Notes under the pieces: generated by a model
Told to the model about the DNA's origin: nothing
The model's database searches: none
What the model saw: only the letters and a program-made list of their open reading frames with translations
Program-made: the position numbers and the translations under genes
Shown: one piece after another, positions 54,887-62,329 of the stretch
Layout of the letters: each line of letters begins with the position of its first letter
How positions within the stretch are numbered: the stretch's first letter is position 1
From: Betaproteobacteria bacterium
GTDB taxonomy: Bacteria; Pseudomonadota; Gammaproteobacteria; Burkholderiales; SG8-39
Assembly (NCBI GenBank): GCA_004298385.1
Contig: SCTX01000084.1
Coordinates: forward strand, 1-62,329
Direction: 5' to 3'
Length of the DNA stretch: 62,329 bases

Positions 54887-56176
54887 ATGACTACGCAAAC
54901 GGCGCTTGATGAAGCCCGTATCGCCATCATCGGTCTGGGTTACGTAGGACTGCCCCTGGCCGTGGAGTTCGGCAAACAATTCGACACGCTGGGTTTGGAC
55001 ATCAATCCCCAGCGCATTACCGAACTCAAAGCGGGTCAGGACCGCACGCATGAAGTCAGCGCCGGCGAACTTGCCGAGGCGAAGCGGCTGCGCTTCAGCG
55101 ACGAGGCTGCGGCTCTCGCCGACCGCAACGTCTTCATCGTCACCGTACCCACGCCCGTCGACGCCGATAGGCGCCCGGATTTCACTCCCCTAGTCGAAGC
55201 CAGCCAAACTGTCGGCCGGGCGCTGAAGGCAAGCGATCTTGTGATCTACGAGTCCACCGTGTACCCCGGCGCCACTGAAGAAATCTGCGTGCCCGAACTC
55301 GAGCGCGTCTCGGGTTTGAAATTCAACGCCGACTTCACCGTCGGCTACAGTCCGGAGCGCATCAACCCCGGCGACCGGCAGCGCCGCCTGGCCACGATTG
55401 TAAAAGTCACCTCCGGCTCCACGCCCGAGGCCGCAGAGTTCGTGGACGCTCTGTACCGGCGTATTATCGCTGCCGGCACTCACAAGGCGCCTAGTCTGAA
55501 GGTGGCCGAGGCGGCCAAGGTGATCGAGAACACCCAGCGCGACGTCAACATCGCCATGATGAACGAGTTCGCGTTGATCTTCCATCGTCTGGGCATCGAC
55601 ACCCAGGATGTACTCGCCGCCGCCGGCACCAAGTGGAACTTCCTGCCGTTCAAGCCCGGCCTTGTCGGCGGCCATTGCATCGGCGTGGACCCGTATTACA
55701 TGATCCAGAAGGCGCAGTCCGTCGGCTACCATCCGGACATCCTGCTCGATTGTCGGCGCATTAACGACGCCATGGGCCAGCACGTCGCCGCCGAAGTGGT
55801 GAAGTTGTTGATCCGCAAGGGCCATGCCATCGCCAGCGCCCGCGTGCTGGTGCTCGGCTTCACGTTCAAGGAGAACTGCGCCGACCTCCGGAACACCCGC
55901 GTGATCGATCTGGTGCGCGAGCTGCAAGGTTTCGGCGCCAAGGTCGATGTCCATGATCCGCGGGCCGACCCGGCCGAAGCCCGCCATGAATACGCCATCG
56001 ACCTTCTGGTGGATCTGCCCGCGCCTGGCCAGTACGACGCGCTGGTCTTGGCCGTGGCCCACGACCAGTTCAGGACGCTCGGCATCGAGGGCCTGCGACG
56101 GCTCGCCAACGACCGCGCCGTCATCTACGACATCAAGGGCCTGTTCCCGAAAAATCAGGTAGACGGCCGACTGTGA
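54887..56176 (+). CDS. tviB: TviB-type UDP-N-acetylglucosamine 6-dehydrogenase
   Basis: The 429-residue nucleotide-sugar dehydrogenase oxidises C6 of a UDP-sugar to the uronic acid with two NAD. The Rossmann start IAIIGLGYVGLPLAVEFG, YESTVYPGATEEI, NIAMMNEFALIFHRLGID and the catalytic-Cys GGHCIGVDPYYM are present; the C-terminal SVHDP-like VDVHDPRADPAEA is clear. The set resembles TviB/WbpO (UDP-GlcNAc or UDP-GalNAc) rather than UDP-glucose dehydrogenase, so the locus likely makes an N-acetylhexosaminuronic acid. Confidence 0.88.
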   Translation: MTTQTALDEARIAIIGLGYVGLPLAVEFGKQFDTLGLDINPQRITELKAGQDRTHEVSAGELAEAKRLRFSDEAAALADRNVFIVTVPTPVDADRRPDFTPLVEASQTVGRALKASDLVIYESTVYPGATEEICVPELERVSGLKFNADFTVGYSPERINPGDRQRRLATIVKVTSGSTPEAAEFVDALYRRIIAAGTHKAPSLKVAEAAKVIENTQRDVNIAMMNEFALIFHRLGIDTQDVLAAAGTKWNFLPFKPGLVGGHCIGVDPYYMIQKAQSVGYHPDILLDCRRINDAMGQHVAAEVVKLLIRKGHAIASARVLVLGFTFKENCADLRNTRVIDLVRELQGFGAKVDVHDPRADPAEARHEYAIDLLVDLPAPGQYDALVLAVAHDQFRTLGIEGLRRLANDRAVIYDIKGLFPKNQVDGRL

Positions 56177-56179
56177 CGG

Positions 56180-57193
56180 TCACGTTCGGCAAATGGCCGG
56201 GTGCGACCCTACCGTTCCCTGGTTCCGCGTTTTATGCCAGCGCCAAGCATCCACGATGATCTGCTCAATGCCTCCGACCCCCGCAGACCAATCGAGAATA
56301 GTTTTTGCTTTGCCGGGATCAGCGACAAGCTCAGGTGGGTCACCATCACGGCGGCCAACGGTTCTGGACGGAACCAGGCGGCCAGTCACCTTTTCCGCAG
56401 TTTCTATGACCTGTCTAACCGAAACGCCACGACCAGTGCCAAGGTTAAGCGCAACCGTTTGCCCGCCGTGTAGCAGGTAGTTCAAAGCCCTGTGGTGTGC
56501 ATCGGCCAAATCGCCAACATGCACGTAGTCGCGTATGGCCGTTCCGTCCGGCGTTGGAAAGTCTGCGCCGTAGATCTCCACCACCTCCCGTTTGCCTGAA
56601 GCCGCGTCGAGCACCAACGGAATGAGATGGGTCTCGGGCTCGTGCCACTCGCCGAGCTCGCCCTCAGGGTCCGCGCCCGCGGCGTTGAAGTACCGCAGCC
56701 GCACAGACCTGAGCCCAGAGCCCCGGTCGAAGTCATCCATCATCCGTTCGCAAGCGAGCTTGGTGTCGCCGTACGGATTCATTGGCTTGCAGGGCGTGCG
56801 CTCGGTGATCGGCGTCGTTTCGGGTTTACCGTACACCGAGCAGGTTGAGGAGAACACGATACGATTCACTCCCGCGTCGCGCATCGCGGTGAGCAGCGTG
56901 CGCGTACCCGTCTCGTTCACATCGCGGTACCGATCGGGATCAAGCACCGACTCCCCGACGTAGGCGAGCGCCGCGAAATGCAGCACCGCTTCGAACGCAT
57001 GGGCGCCAAAAACCTGCGCGAGCCGCTCGGCATCGCGCACATCACCTTCGATGAGCGGGCCCCACTTGACGAACTCGCGGTGCCCGCGCGAGAGGTTGTC
57101 GTAGACCATGCATTCGTGGCCAGCGGCGGCCAGCGACTTTACGCAGTGGCTGCCGACGTAGCCGGCGCCGCCGGTGATCAACAGACGTGCCAT
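56180..57193 (-). CDS. galE: UDP-glucose 4-epimerase GalE (second copy)
   Basis: The 337-residue SDR epimerase has GGAGYVGSH at 8-16, FSSTCSVYG and catalytic Tyr141/Lys145 (YGDTK). It differs clearly from the first galE (for example HECMVYDNLSRGHREFVKWG), so it is not a recent duplicate; one copy may prefer UDP-N-acetylhexosamines. Its stop is close to the tviB stop (convergent). The ATG abuts the GT4 stop upstream, implying co-transcription. Confidence 0.88.
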   Translation of the reverse strand: MARLLITGGAGYVGSHCVKSLAAAGHECMVYDNLSRGHREFVKWGPLIEGDVRDAERLAQVFGAHAFEAVLHFAALAYVGESVLDPDRYRDVNETGTRTLLTAMRDAGVNRIVFSSTCSVYGKPETTPITERTPCKPMNPYGDTKLACERMMDDFDRGSGLRSVRLRYFNAAGADPEGELGEWHEPETHLIPLVLDAASGKREVVEIYGADFPTPDGTAIRDYVHVGDLADAHHRALNYLLHGGQTVALNLGTGRGVSVRQVIETAEKVTGRLVPSRTVGRRDGDPPELVADPGKAKTILDWSAGVGGIEQIIVDAWRWHKTRNQGTVGSHPAICRT

Positions 57194-58294
57194 TTACGCC
57201 TCAATCAGTTCTTCATAAAGTGACACGAACGCCTTTGCGACACGCTCCCAACCAAACTCCGCCGCGACCAGCGCGCGGCCTTTCACACCCATCGCATGGA
57301 GGGTTGCGGAATCGAGCGCCGTCGCCTGGCGTAGTCCGTCGGCAATGCCATCGACGGTCGGATCGACCCACCAGCCGCAGCCGCGCTCCGGCAGCATCGG
57401 CCAGGGTGCGCCGGTTGTCGTCAAGACCGGCAGAGCGTGCGCGAGCGCTTCGGCGACAACCATGCCGAAACTTTCAGAGTGGGTCGGAAGCACAAAAAGG
57501 TCCGCATCGAGAAACGCACGCGTTTTCGCCGGGCCCTCGAGAGGGCCGACGAAGGAGATGACCTTGCCAAGCCCGGCGGCAGACACTGCCTTTCCCACCT
57601 CAGCCCGGTGCCCCGCCTCGTCCGGCCCGACGATCTGCAAGAGCCAGCCCTCCGGCCGTACCCTTGTCCACGCCTCGATTAACATCGGCAGACCCTTCAC
57701 CGGATAGATCCGACCCAGAAACAGCGCCGTCTTTTTTTTGCCCCCACCTGCTTTGCCACCATTCACGCTTCCCGCCGTTCGAACGATCTCCGGCACATCC
57801 ACCCCGTTCGGAACAACGCAGACGGGCACACCTAGCCCGAGTCGCTTCACGCTTGTCGCCTCCGCCTCGGCCGTCGTGTGGTGACATCGTGCCCGCTCTA
57901 GATCGCGCCGTTGGTAGAGCCACCAAGCGAAATGTTTTCTCAACCCCTTGTGGTTCATGGCCCAGGGTTCGAGCATGCCCCGCGTGCTCACTACTCGTGC
58001 GATACCGCGGTCTGCGGCTAGTGCAGCGAGCCGGTGGTTATGTGGCAGCCAAATGCCGTTGTCGTGTAGAAGATCAGGTTTGCCGAAGCTGTTCAATGCT
58101 CCAGTCTCGGTGCCGGTCAAACGCCGCACTTGGGACTGGGCAGATAGTAGCGGCGTGGTCGCGGTAGATTGGTCGGGGGCCCACAGACCGACCTCCACGC
58201 CGGCTTCTGACAAAGCCATGGCCAGCCGGGAAACCGAATAGGCCGGACCACCGTAAGCCGGGAGCAGACTGGTGCCGGCGAGAAATAGTTTCAA
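57194..58294 (-). CDS. Glycosyltransferase family 4
   Basis: The 366-residue GT-B enzyme has the N-terminal FLAGTSLLPAYGGPAYSVSR, a donor-binding half with ALFLGRIYPVKGLPMLIEAW, LQIVGPDEAGH and the E-x7-E motif region HSESFGMVVAEALAHALPVL. The N-terminus names a typical exopolysaccharide transferase. The donor is not predictable. It lies directly upstream of galE copy 2. Confidence 0.86.
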   Translation of the reverse strand: MKLFLAGTSLLPAYGGPAYSVSRLAMALSEAGVEVGLWAPDQSTATTPLLSAQSQVRRLTGTETGALNSFGKPDLLHDNGIWLPHNHRLAALAADRGIARVVSTRGMLEPWAMNHKGLRKHFAWWLYQRRDLERARCHHTTAEAEATSVKRLGLGVPVCVVPNGVDVPEIVRTAGSVNGGKAGGGKKKTALFLGRIYPVKGLPMLIEAWTRVRPEGWLLQIVGPDEAGHRAEVGKAVSAAGLGKVISFVGPLEGPAKTRAFLDADLFVLPTHSESFGMVVAEALAHALPVLTTTGAPWPMLPERGCGWWVDPTVDGIADGLRQATALDSATLHAMGVKGRALVAAEFGWERVAKAFVSLYEELIEA

Positions 58295-58501
58295 CTTGGT
58301 CTATCGAAGCTTGAGGCGGACATACGCGTTTGACGAAGCAAGGGCGGTAAGCCGCGAACAATTCGGACGCAGCCACCCCCATGCGCAGTGCCTAGAATTA
58401 CGTGCTTACTCAACAAGTCACGCCGGGCCTGCTTGGCTTAGGCAGGACGCCACGCAATTCCCGCACTTATTGTCCCGCAACATCGCAGGCCACGATCGCC
58501 G
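58295..58501. other. Gap between glycosyltransferase and Wzy-like gene
   Basis: About 207 bases without a recognisable gene. No clear terminator or repeat is visible. Confidence 0.5.
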
Positions 58502-59968
58502 TTAGTCGATACGGCGGACTACGCCAACTTCGAACGGCGCTACCAGCAATTGAAGCAATTTTCCAGCAAGATATTTCTGCACTAAGTACAACGCAAGAAA
58601 TCCAATCAGCATGCTGCCGACCATCTTCATATTGGACTGTTCAACCAATGCCGCGTTTTGGGTTATTAGCGCCGCGGCGCAACCATAGGCGAAAGGCAAG
58701 TATCGTGCGGACCGAGTGAGAATCCGATACACCCAGCCGACCCACAGCCCCCAAATGAACAGCGCAATCATCATTACCACCGGGCCGAAGTCGATGTAAG
58801 TTTCCGCGATATAGCCAATGCCTATTGAACTGCCATCTTCCCCGCCGGCGACAGCCATGCCCGAATACTCAGCCGTGCGATCGGAATCGTTGATCACTGG
58901 TTTGGAAGGATTGAAAAGCCGAGGCGACAGTACGTGCTCTATTGCTTCTAACCAAAGTCTTCCATTTTCATGGGGAATGTATGCAGGTACCACTCCCATC
59001 GTAGCGCCGAAGAAATTGACGAACTGTATCCGATAGATCAGATCGCGTCCACCTTCGATTAGCTTTTCCGGCGTAAGGTCGCCAATGAGCGTGACCAGTT
59101 CCGAAAACTGAGCAATGCGAGAAACCAATATCACCTGACCAGCTTCCCCTTGGTTCAAGAAATTGCGGTAGTCCGACTTGATGCTTTGCCAGATCACGCC
59201 TAGCGAAGCGGTCAGCACAATGATCGCCACTATGTTTCGAAACCTGATACCACGTAGCGCGTTGGGTGCAGCCATTGCCGCCATAAGCGTCATGATCAAG
59301 ACCGCCCTGAAGTCACTGAAGAAACCAAGAAAGCCAATCGAAAGTTCTACCGCGAGTACAATCGTCAATTGCTGATAGCCCCGCCTTTGGGTAATAACGG
59401 TATACGCCAGCAGATAATAGACGACCCAACGCAGGAGTACGAGCCCACGGACCGGCTCGCTCAGGCCTGGCGCCATATAGCTGAACTGGGTCAGTACGCT
59501 GGACAGCGCGATCGCCCAAAGGCTTGCATAGAAAAGACGCTGAACTTCAAGCTGTACCGTAAGAGATTCCATCGCCGCCTGAGCTTCAAACTTGCGACTT
59601 GGCCCTACGGCGAGCCGGATTCCCAAAGCGATGGCAAGCAAACTCATCAGCGTCAGCCACGTGGCGGCGCCAATCATCTCTCCTCCAGCATCCAAACTGT
59701 TCGCGCCCAACTCTTTTAATGTCAGGTTCTGAAGGTCCGCAAAGAAGATCAGAATACTGGCCTGCACCCATTGAAACCCCATTGCATAGAGCAACACTGG
59801 TGGCTCGCCCGGGCGCCACAGCAGCTTGACCAGAACGTACGCGAGCAGAATGGATGCCACTGTCAGCGCAGCATTTGCGCTCGCTAGACCCAAGGCGATG
59901 CCGATGATCACCACTGTCGCAAGCAACTTATTGCCAGTGGGTCTGCCGGTTAGCAGTACATCATCCAT
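58502..59968 (-). CDS. Wzy-like oligosaccharide repeat-unit polymerase
   Basis: The 488-residue protein has about 11 to 13 hydrophobic helices and a long periplasmic loop at about 270-385, the layout of O-antigen/exopolysaccharide polymerases (Wzy). Helices include ILLAYVLVKLLW and VVYYLLAYTVIT; polar loop residues such as RGYQQ and DFRAVLIMTLMAA are family-like. Sequence conservation in Wzy is too low for a firm symbol. It lies in the polysaccharide cluster, and no Wzx flippase is in the window. Confidence 0.7.
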   Translation of the reverse strand: MDDVLLTGRPTGNKLLATVVIIGIALGLASANAALTVASILLAYVLVKLLWRPGEPPVLLYAMGFQWVQASILIFFADLQNLTLKELGANSLDAGGEMIGAATWLTLMSLLAIALGIRLAVGPSRKFEAQAAMESLTVQLEVQRLFYASLWAIALSSVLTQFSYMAPGLSEPVRGLVLLRWVVYYLLAYTVITQRRGYQQLTIVLAVELSIGFLGFFSDFRAVLIMTLMAAMAAPNALRGIRFRNIVAIIVLTASLGVIWQSIKSDYRNFLNQGEAGQVILVSRIAQFSELVTLIGDLTPEKLIEGGRDLIYRIQFVNFFGATMGVVPAYIPHENGRLWLEAIEHVLSPRLFNPSKPVINDSDRTAEYSGMAVAGGEDGSSIGIGYIAETYIDFGPVVMMIALFIWGLWVGWVYRILTRSARYLPFAYGCAAALITQNAALVEQSNMKMVGSMLIGFLALYLVQKYLAGKLLQLLVAPFEVGVVRRID

Positions 59969-60004
59969 GACAGTTCTTGTTCAGCCTCGAAACGAATTCA
60001 TCGG

Positions 60005-61231
60005 TCAAGGCACGAGCGTCGACAGCGTCGCCAGTAGCCCGGCAGTCGCCGCCGAGTAGGAGCAGTTCCCGACCCGCTCGCGCGCGGCCGCGCCCATCTG
60101 CGCTAGGCGGTCTCGATCCAACAGCAGAGCCTCAACGATTATAGCGGCCAGCGCATCAATATCGCCAGCCTTGAACACCCAACCGGTTTCCCCTTGTCGC
60201 ACCAAATCCGGTCCGCATCCAACGTGGGTGCTTACAATCACAGGTTTAGCCAGATTCATGGCTTCGTTGATAGCCAGGCCCCACGTCTCGCCGACGCCGT
60301 ATGAGGGCAATACGAACAAGTCCCCCATTGCGTATACGGTCGGCATGCGGCTTTGATTCTGGAACGGAGCAAAAAAAACCGTTTGGCCTGTGCGGTCGCC
60401 GGACGCGGCCCGTAGCTCTCGTTCCAATGCGCCGGAGCCCACTAACAGTAGTACCGGGGTCGGCTCGCCCTTCTTACGCATTTCGTCATGTGCTAGACCG
60501 AAGGCTGCCAGCAAATCGAGGGGACGCTTCTTGGGCTCGAACTTGCCGGCGAACAGTACCACGCAAGCATTTGCCGCGATCCCCAGCTCGGCGCGCCACG
60601 CCGCGGCATCGAGCGTTGCTTGCGATGCGGCTTCTCGAAAGCGCTGGTTGTCGACGCAATGCGGCACAAAATGGATACGTTCCTCGGGCACCCCAGAACG
60701 GCGATAATACTCGGCATTGGCTTTGCCCACCGCGAGGAAGCCGGCGAAGCGTTCGAACAAGAATGAACGGGCCTGCCGCGCCAAAATCGACTTCAATCCT
60801 GGCGGCCGGAAGAGGTCGTGCGAGTCTCCGCGCAGCATGAGGGGAACTCCGGTCAAACGTTGCGAAAACATGACGCGGAAATGGCTGCGAAATAGGTATC
60901 CGAACAGCAGAATACCGTCTGGACGCCAGTCGGTCAGCGCCGATACCAATTGCGGGTTATCGAGGCCCCCGAAGTGGTGCGTTCCGGGATCGCGGCTTTG
61001 GTTGGGAACGAAGACATATTCATAACCATTTAATAAGGGTATGTCCCATCGGATCGCCTGTCCGAACTTCCGGTCATATCGCAAGGCGACGCCAGAGTCC
61101 CAAAGGTAAAAGACCTTAAGGTCGACCCCGCCGGCGGCGGCAATGTGCCGGAACCACGGAGAGATATATTGGATCGGATGCGAAATTATGATCGCCAGAC
61201 GAACACCCGACACAGCCCGCACATCGGCCAT
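60005..61231 (-). CDS. Glycosyltransferase family 4
   Basis: The 408-residue GT-B enzyme begins RLAIIISHPIQYISPWFRHI, and its C-terminal GT4 domain has VLFAGKFEPKKRPLDLLAAF, LLLVGSGALERELR and PSYGVGETWGLAINEAMNLA. The start overlaps the upstream methyltransferase stop by one base (TGATG). The acceptor is unknown. Confidence 0.86.
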   Translation of the reverse strand: MADVRAVSGVRLAIIISHPIQYISPWFRHIAAAGGVDLKVFYLWDSGVALRYDRKFGQAIRWDIPLLNGYEYVFVPNQSRDPGTHHFGGLDNPQLVSALTDWRPDGILLFGYLFRSHFRVMFSQRLTGVPLMLRGDSHDLFRPPGLKSILARQARSFLFERFAGFLAVGKANAEYYRRSGVPEERIHFVPHCVDNQRFREAASQATLDAAAWRAELGIAANACVVLFAGKFEPKKRPLDLLAAFGLAHDEMRKKGEPTPVLLLVGSGALERELRAASGDRTGQTVFFAPFQNQSRMPTVYAMGDLFVLPSYGVGETWGLAINEAMNLAKPVIVSTHVGCGPDLVRQGETGWVFKAGDIDALAAIIVEALLLDRDRLAQMGAAARERVGNCSYSAATAGLLATLSTLVP

Positions 61232-62280
61232 CAGGCGCTTCTCTCACTTGGCTTTACCGAGGCGACATAAACGCTGTCGGCAAAGGATTTCAGGGTGCCG
61301 AAATTCTGGCTTATTGACCGTAGCCGCTCGGAGAGTCGGATAGCGAATCGAAACAAAGGCGGCATGAGGTGTTTGTCGCTTTTTTGCAGGCCGAGCCCGA
61401 AATAGCAATCCACCGAAATATCCGACGGTCCGATATTTTCCTCGAAAGCCCGCTTCAATGCCCGTAATGACCAGTAGCGCACTTCGAAATTTCTCGCCTC
61501 CCTGAAGTTCCTCCTTGCCTGGTGGTACAGGCATCGCACGCCGAGCCAATTCGGCATTTGAATGAGGCTCATGCCGTCCGGGCGCAGCACCCTCCGGATC
61601 TGAGACAAAACGGTGATGACGTTCGCCTTGCTAAGGTGCTGCAGAACGCTATATGAGAACACGAAGCCGAAGCTCGTGTCCTTGAACGGAAGATAGCGCG
61701 CATCGGCAACGACGTATTTGATCGGGAGATCGAGCTGCCGGGCCACCCGGCGCGCAGCCATGATAGCGCCGACGGAGGGGTCGATCCCCGTGACGCGATA
61801 GCCTTTGCGCGCGGCGGCTATCGACCAACGGCCCCAATTGCACCCCAGGTCGAGGAGGAGCGCGCCTTCGGAATCGGGAAGTCGGAGTTCTGGGATTGGG
61901 TATTCCTTCAGGGTGCCAATCAGGTGCTTATAAGTCAACCCACTTGTGGCTCCTATCATATAGGCAACCACTGGATCAATTCCACTGCGGCCGTTGCGCG
62001 CCAATTGAACGAGACCTTCCTTTTCTGCGTCGCTGATTCCCAACGACTCCAAATAGAGGTTAGGGGCCCTACCGTCAATACCGCTGCTGTCGCCCCTCGC
62101 CCGTGCAAGCGAGGAGTTTGCGACGCCGATCGTTTGTTCCGCCTCAGTTACCAACATCACCGGCACGCCATCGACGACAGGGTACTTTCGTCCGGCTTGC
62201 GAGACCAGCGAAGCATCGCGATACGAAAGCGGCAACCCGTCCAGCGGGCAAACCAGATTATCAAGGTACCAGGGATCCAT
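61231..62280 (-). CDS. SAM-dependent methyltransferase with Trm112-like N-terminus
   Basis: The 349-residue product starts with a Trm112-like segment (LVCPLDGLPLSYRD to VDGVPVMLV) that has lost part of the Cys set, then a class I methyltransferase domain at about 125-250 with LLLDLGCNWGRWSIAAARKG, VTGIDPSVGAIMAAR and FSYSVLQHLSK. A polysaccharide O-methyl role is plausible. It is the first gene of the minus-strand group visible; the window ends 49 bases beyond its ATG. Confidence 0.82.
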   Translation of the reverse strand: MDPWYLDNLVCPLDGLPLSYRDASLVSQAGRKYPVVDGVPVMLVTEAEQTIGVANSSLARARGDSSGIDGRAPNLYLESLGISDAEKEGLVQLARNGRSGIDPVVAYMIGATSGLTYKHLIGTLKEYPIPELRLPDSEGALLLDLGCNWGRWSIAAARKGYRVTGIDPSVGAIMAARRVARQLDLPIKYVVADARYLPFKDTSFGFVFSYSVLQHLSKANVITVLSQIRRVLRPDGMSLIQMPNWLGVRCLYHQARRNFREARNFEVRYWSLRALKRAFEENIGPSDISVDCYFGLGLQKSDKHLMPPLFRFAIRLSERLRSISQNFGTLKSFADSVYVASVKPSERSA

Positions 62281-62329
62281 CGGGCGGCGGCTGTCCAGGG
62301 CGTCTCAGGGCAGGACGCAGCTTCGAAAA

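Overview
The window reads as a GC-rich betaproteobacterial chromosome segment. The main reasons are the order lolB-ispE-tRNA-Gln-prs-rplY-pth-ychF, the yebC-ruvC-ruvA-ruvB and ybgC-tolQRAB-pal-cpoB blocks, thiS-thiG-trmB, and the protein sequences themselves. Placement to order (Burkholderiales, Nitrosomonadales or Rhodocyclales) is not possible by eye. An FNR/ANR-type site and a ferredoxin-linked 2-oxoacid oxidoreductase cluster suggest a facultative or microaerobic life style. || Layout: 1-24.1 kb is conserved housekeeping: M16 protease end, rsmD, coaD, ferredoxin, mutM, TPR lipoprotein, lolB, ispE, tRNA-Gln, prs, rplY, pth, ychF, a methyltransferase/TPR/glycosyltransferase fusion, yebC, ruvC, ruvA, ruvB, ybgC-tol-pal, queC and a YeeE/YedE transporter. 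A Fic C-terminal fragment and a MASE2-like/PAS sensor without an output domain sit between ruvA and ruvB. Two tRNA-Lys genes follow. From 24.4 to 31.9 kb lies an accessory stretch of visibly lower GC: a Cys4 mini-protein overlapping a two-domain dCTP deaminase, a tight three-gene operon for a secreted DUF2891 protein, a secreted SMP-30-like propeller and a membrane-fused spermidine-synthase-like enzyme, then two genes for exported or membrane proteins. || From 32.0 to 40.1 kb an apparent operon encodes an NfnA/GltX-like flavoprotein, a GltD/NfnB-like flavoprotein, KorA, KorB and a 746-residue protein with a C-terminal Fe-S domain. A TTGAT-N4-GTCAA site lies where a class II FNR promoter would need it, about 280 bases upstream of the first gene. 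From 40.6 to 50.1 kb are an unknown protein, mutY, a 5'-nucleotidase, tRNA-Gly, a copper module (copA, copZ, csoR) with two dyad operators over its promoter, an MFS transporter, thiS, an OsmC protein, thiG and trmB. From 50.2 kb to the end is a surface-polysaccharide locus: two galE genes, tviB-type UDP-sugar dehydrogenase, three glycosyltransferases, a carbamoyltransferase, a Wzy-like polymerase and a methyltransferase. Repeat-derived segments appear in frame inside two of these genes. || The most unusual non-coding signals are: (1) 7-bp CTAG-centred tandem repeats between tRNA-Gln and prs that separate the apparent prs Shine-Dalgarno from its ATG and can form mutually exclusive hairpins; (2) a 15-codon mini-ORF upstream of ychF that repeats the YchF N-terminus through synonymous changes only and stops inside the P-loop; (3) paired long hairpins after the Kor operon.
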